From: Earliella scabrosa
Lineage: Eukaryota > Basidiomycota > Agaricomycetes > Polyporales > Polyporaceae
Assembly (NCBI GenBank): GCA_022605405.1
Contig: JABYQQ010000011.1
Location: 1,178,001-1,242,000, forward strand
Direction: 5' to 3'
DNA length: 64,000 nucleotides
Below the pieces are notes generated by a model. The model was not told the origin of the DNA, made no database searches, and saw nothing but the letters and a program-made list of their open reading frames with translations. Positions 60,760-64,000 of the stretch are shown piece after piece. Within the stretch, counting starts at the first letter, position 1, and each line of letters starts with the position of its first letter. The position numbers and the translations under genes were made by a program.

Positions 60760-61020
60760 GGTTCGGGACGTACAACTACCTCATCGAGGTCCTCCCGCCT
60801 CCGACGAACCTGGGAGAGAAGCTCCTTCGCCAGGCGTTCATCGGATTCTGCGCGTCGGTCGTGTCCGACACTGTCTCGAACTCACCAAGACGTACCGCCA
60901 GGTCAACGCGACGCGGATAGGATACTTTGCTGCTGCAGAAGGCGTCATCGGGGCGGGACGGTATCAAGGGTTTCTCCGGACGTGGGCTGAAGACCCGTAT
61001 GCTCGCGCCCAAGTGATCAG
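60760..61020 (+). pseudogene. broken copy of the mitochondrial carrier's last exon
   Basis: From about 60766 the plus strand is almost identical to the reverse complement of 36479-36240 in the carrier gene: WFGTYNYLIEVLPPPTNLGE, then LLRQAFIGFCASVVSDTVSN, then TYRQVNATRIGYFAAAEG. At about 60881 some ten bases of the parent (coding LRVV) are missing, which shifts the frame, and the similarity fades after about 61010. It is in opposite orientation to the parent. An open frame from the ATG at 60494, beginning MLSKVAVEKALLAFAMLVLI with a possible membrane helix, runs into the copy and may be a chance fusion. Confidence 0.85.
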
Positions 61021-63797
61021 ATGTCGCTCCACACCAATTCGACTCCTGAGTCATCGATGACAACTCTCCTTACTTGGTATCTGTCTACAATTCAGTCCAC
61101 TATTCTCCATAATCCTGCACAAGACCTCTGTCATGGCACTTGATTGCAACATATGATCGATGTCATCGTAGACGATTCTCAAGCGGCGTGGCTATCGGCG
61201 CCCTTTGATTGATCACAATTACCGTCCGTGGTAATATCTCCTGCATACGTGTTCTAGCAAGTAGAGTGTTCTAAGATTAGATGAATCCGAATAGCGGGAT
61301 AGAGTGAACTCCTCACCTGAGCAGAACGCCAATTCAAGGACGTGGTCGCAGCGCCCTGTCGGGTCGTTGTACTAGAAGACGATGCCGTGGCACGGGAACT
61401 GAGGTTTCCAAGCAGGAAGCTGAAGGAAAAGGGGCACATAACCATTGCAAGGCCCGAGTTAGGCTGTAGGTTTGGTGAAGTGTACACCTGTTGGCACAGA
61501 AATTGGTCGTCGCAGAACCGGGTCTTGAGCTTAGCGAAACTTGATACGTACTGATATGGCCGTAAGAATAGTGCATATAGTATACAAGGTGCCAGTCGTG
61601 AGCAAGGCATGCTTCACATTCGTCAGAGCACTAGCACTGCACATGATTGTTAGCGGTTCCGACATCTCAAAGTGTATCAGACATATTTGGAATTGATCTA
61701 CCTCTGAGCACAACTCTCTGGTGATTCGCGCCGGAGCGAAATCCACAACAAAGATGTGATTGCAATGTTTTCAACTGCGCATAGCGTCCACAATGTCCTG
61801 GAAAGACCGCGAATCTGTGTTTTGACAATCGCACCATGTCATTAGGTCAGTCATTGACGACTCACCGCTGCTTGATTGGCTAGGAAAGCACTGTTGTCTG
61901 CATGCATCCTAATGCCAATGTTTGAATGGAGCCCGAGGTATCTCAGACGAGAGGTCTCACGAGAGTACAAGAATGGCTAGATATTGGAAGGGAAATGAGA
62001 ATTTCTGAAACTTGCTGATACCGTATTTTGACGCACCAATGTAGGCAACTATACGTGGACATTATATAAGCGCGAGCAGACGGAAAGCTGACTTGACCCA
62101 CCGAACTGGAACATGGAGCATAAGCACATTGTCACATACCCAATGCGTCTTGTTGTGAGCCTTCTTATCTCGCTTGTCACTGTCTGGTGTGTTAATGATT
62201 GTTTTGGGGGTTTGGTATAGGGTATCGAGCGTACATTTGTATAGGTACACAGCAAAGTACAGCTGCACCGAGACTATCGATATAATCTGATAAACGGGAT
62301 ATATCCTCAGTCAGGGTCCTGTCATAGAGGATGAGACCTCACCGTAAAGAATGTTGACCACTTGACACGTTCGTTTTGAGTTCCGATACCAGTTGTAAGC
62401 ACATGCAGTCACTCACCAATATTTCGCTTCAACGATAGTAATCCAACCAGTCAGAACGACACGATTGGTCAGACTACCAAGGATCTACTCACATAACACT
62501 CGTCGAGTCTTGTCTCCAGTACTGCACAACCAGAATCCATGCTACACGAAGATCAAGATCAAGAAGTGAGATATAGTGCTCTAGTATCCTGGTTGTTCGT
62601 CAAGACATACCTCCTCGAGCCGCTAGTACCAGCTCCGAAGTACCAATAATCCTGATTACAGTGAGACACGGGTTGGTCACAGCATTATTAACGACTGAAC
62701 GACAAGTACTCACCAAAGGAACATCACCTTAGAGGTCTAGTGAGTCATCGTGTTCTCGGCATGGCTAAGAGCATAGATCCACACGTACAAGGAGCTTCAC
62801 ATTTCGTGCGTACTTTCTGTGTAGCCTAAATGATAGTTATGCTTAACCGAAGCGTCTGTTACAGTGTCGAGATCTATGATATACCCGAGGGAGAATAGAT
62901 ATCTGCAAACCATGTCAGTGCAAGATGCAATGCCCACTATGAAGCCGGGTACTTGCATTTGCATCACGGTTATGGCATACAGTCCTGCATTTGCCGTTAG
63001 GCCAGAGTATTGCGCCAGAGATAACCCAAAGTGCTCTGGGAGTGTGATTGATACTGTCGGCGGTGCATCCATTGTAGTGAGGAACAGCAGCGGGGGGCAA
63101 TGGTCAGCATCAAGACTTGGGTTAGTGGCAAGCCTATATTAATCAACCGTACAGTCTCCGTGGCATCTCAGTACGCCGCAGCGTGGGAGCACCTGCCAGT
63201 GCCCCGTGAGGATGAACGGATAAAGTACAGGACAGTGGACACTGCTCATCTCATCACTACGAAGGTGCGACGGGCGGACAATCACGTACAGTGATCTTGG
63301 TTTCATATCTGCGAAGTCCCTGTCTGAACCAGGTCTTCTCATTTTGCGAAGAGCTCTATGAACCGGAGGAATTTGTGAGAGTCTGCAGCATCTCTTCTCG
63401 CATCGTCGTTGAGCCCGTCTGGTGATTGATCCATCACAGCGGGGCTCTCTCTCCTGAGATTAGGAAGTTCGAATTGTATAGCGCGGTTAGGCACACTCAC
63501 ACGTCATGTCGGAACTCAGGGATGCGGTACTCCCTCTCTCATGCCTATTGGCCACCAAGAGGTGGCCTGTGTTTACCAGCTCGATTGAAAGTTGTAGCTC
63601 ATGTCATCGGTGAGTGTCATTCACCTCTTACGTGCTATGCATCCGGGGCTGACCAGCAAGTTGGTGACCATCCAGTAGTATGACAGCTTCGCACACCCGC
63701 TGATGACCGTCCTCAGGCACTACGTCTTTTTATATGCTCAGAAGCGCTCGCAGAGGCGCGCTAGCGAGAATTGTCTCAAAGACGCATGAGACTCAGG
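61021..63797. other. A+T-richer gap with traces of a membrane protein gene
   Basis: About 2.8 kb. Minus-strand donor-like CTCAC signals recur (61315, 61862, 62340, 62412, 62490, 62710), but only the piece at 62780-63072 looks like protein. The rest holds no recognised gene. Confidence 0.4.
62780..63072 (-). pseudogene. possible DUF6534-like membrane protein relic
   Basis: From an ATG at 63072 the minus strand reads SITLPEHFGLSLAQ, then NAGLYAITVMQM, followed after a possible intron by YLFSLGYIIDLDTV and then, in another frame, LYVWIYALSHAENTMTH. The opening pattern (aliphatic, P-x-x-FG-x-x-L, G-L/F-Y-x-I/V-T-x-x-Q) is like the first helix of DUF6534 proteins. Stops and frame changes follow soon, so it is probably a remnant. 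Low confidence. Confidence 0.3.
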
Positions 63798-64000
63798 ATG
63801 GCCCACTTGACCACTATCATGGACCCAAAGGTTGCCCTACCCCACAATCTTCCCGTCTCTCCAGATCTTTTTGAATCAGCAGCCTATTTTGTCTCTGTCG
63901 GGCTGTTTGGAATGACGTGCATGCAGACGTATGTTCGCGTGATGATCTCTCTAGATGCTTGCTCATTGCGGGTGGGGCTGTCTGCCATAGGTTCACATAC
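63798..64000 (+). CDS. 5' exons of a DUF6534-like seven-helix protein, cut by the edge
   Basis: Exon 1 (63798-63928) and the first ten bases of exon 2 (from 63991) join in frame. The protein begins MAHLTTIMDPK and contains ESAAYFVSVGLFGMTCMQTF followed by TY. The G-x-T-x-x-Q-T-F/Y motif at the end of the first hydrophobic segment is typical of the DUF6534 family of basidiomycete membrane proteins of unknown function. The remainder lies beyond the window. A second ATG at codon 8 is also possible as start. Confidence 0.55.
   Translation, partial: MAHLTTIMDPKVALPHNLPVSPDLFESAAYFVSVGLFGMTCMQTYVRVMISLDACSLRVGLSAIGSH

Noticed and set aside
1..64000. CRISPR array, rRNA genes or phage features
   Set aside because: There is no regularly spaced repeat series and no rRNA motif, and the intron-rich gene structure is eukaryotic.

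Overview
This is nuclear DNA of a basidiomycete fungus, most likely a wood-decay agaricomycete near the Polyporales. The genes are split by many introns of about 50 to 60 bases with GT..AG ends. The recognisable families (Plavaka-type transposase, TET/JBP-like oxygenase, DUF6698, F-box/LRR, polyporopepsin-like aspartic protease, multi-module DUF3712 protein, DUF6534-like membrane protein) are typical of that group. Exon boundaries were worked out by eye from splice signals and reading-frame continuity, and no database search was possible.

Bases 1-31.5 kb form an accessory, transposon-rich half. The first 7.4 kb holds almost nothing recognisable. An F-box-like gene follows (7.5-9.5 kb), then an unrecognised two-exon gene (11.5-13.0 kb), then an 11-exon Plavaka-type transposase that stays in frame throughout (13.5-18.5 kb). 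Converging on its 3' end is a seven-exon gene (18.8-20.2 kb) that reads as a TET/JBP-family 2-oxoglutarate/Fe(II) dioxygenase. Next come a small Cys-containing gene (23.7-24.5 kb), a DUF6698 gene (26.2-27.7 kb) and a gene-poor tract holding a perfect 90-bp inverted repeat (29.6-30.0 kb).

Bases 31.5-64 kb look like a conventional chromosomal block. In order they carry a multi-pass membrane protein, a short-chain dehydrogenase with one frame break, a GNAT acetyltransferase, a mitochondrial carrier, a second GNAT acetyltransferase, a very large minus-strand DUF3712/Tag1-like gene (42.7-51.4 kb, three tandem modules of about 2.9 kb), a secreted aspartic protease (55.4-57.3 kb), and the first exons of a DUF6534-like membrane protein running off the right edge.

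The block is scattered with decayed gene copies. Two broken Ste24-type CAAX proteases lie in direct orientation on either side of the DUF3712 gene. A broken GNAT copy abuts the second one, a Sec14/SFH5-like N-terminus has decayed, and there is a near-identical but frameshifted piece of the last exon of the mitochondrial carrier. Together they suggest repeated segmental duplication followed by decay. The strongest candidate for an interesting system is the pairing of an intact transposase with an intact TET/JBP-like oxygenase.
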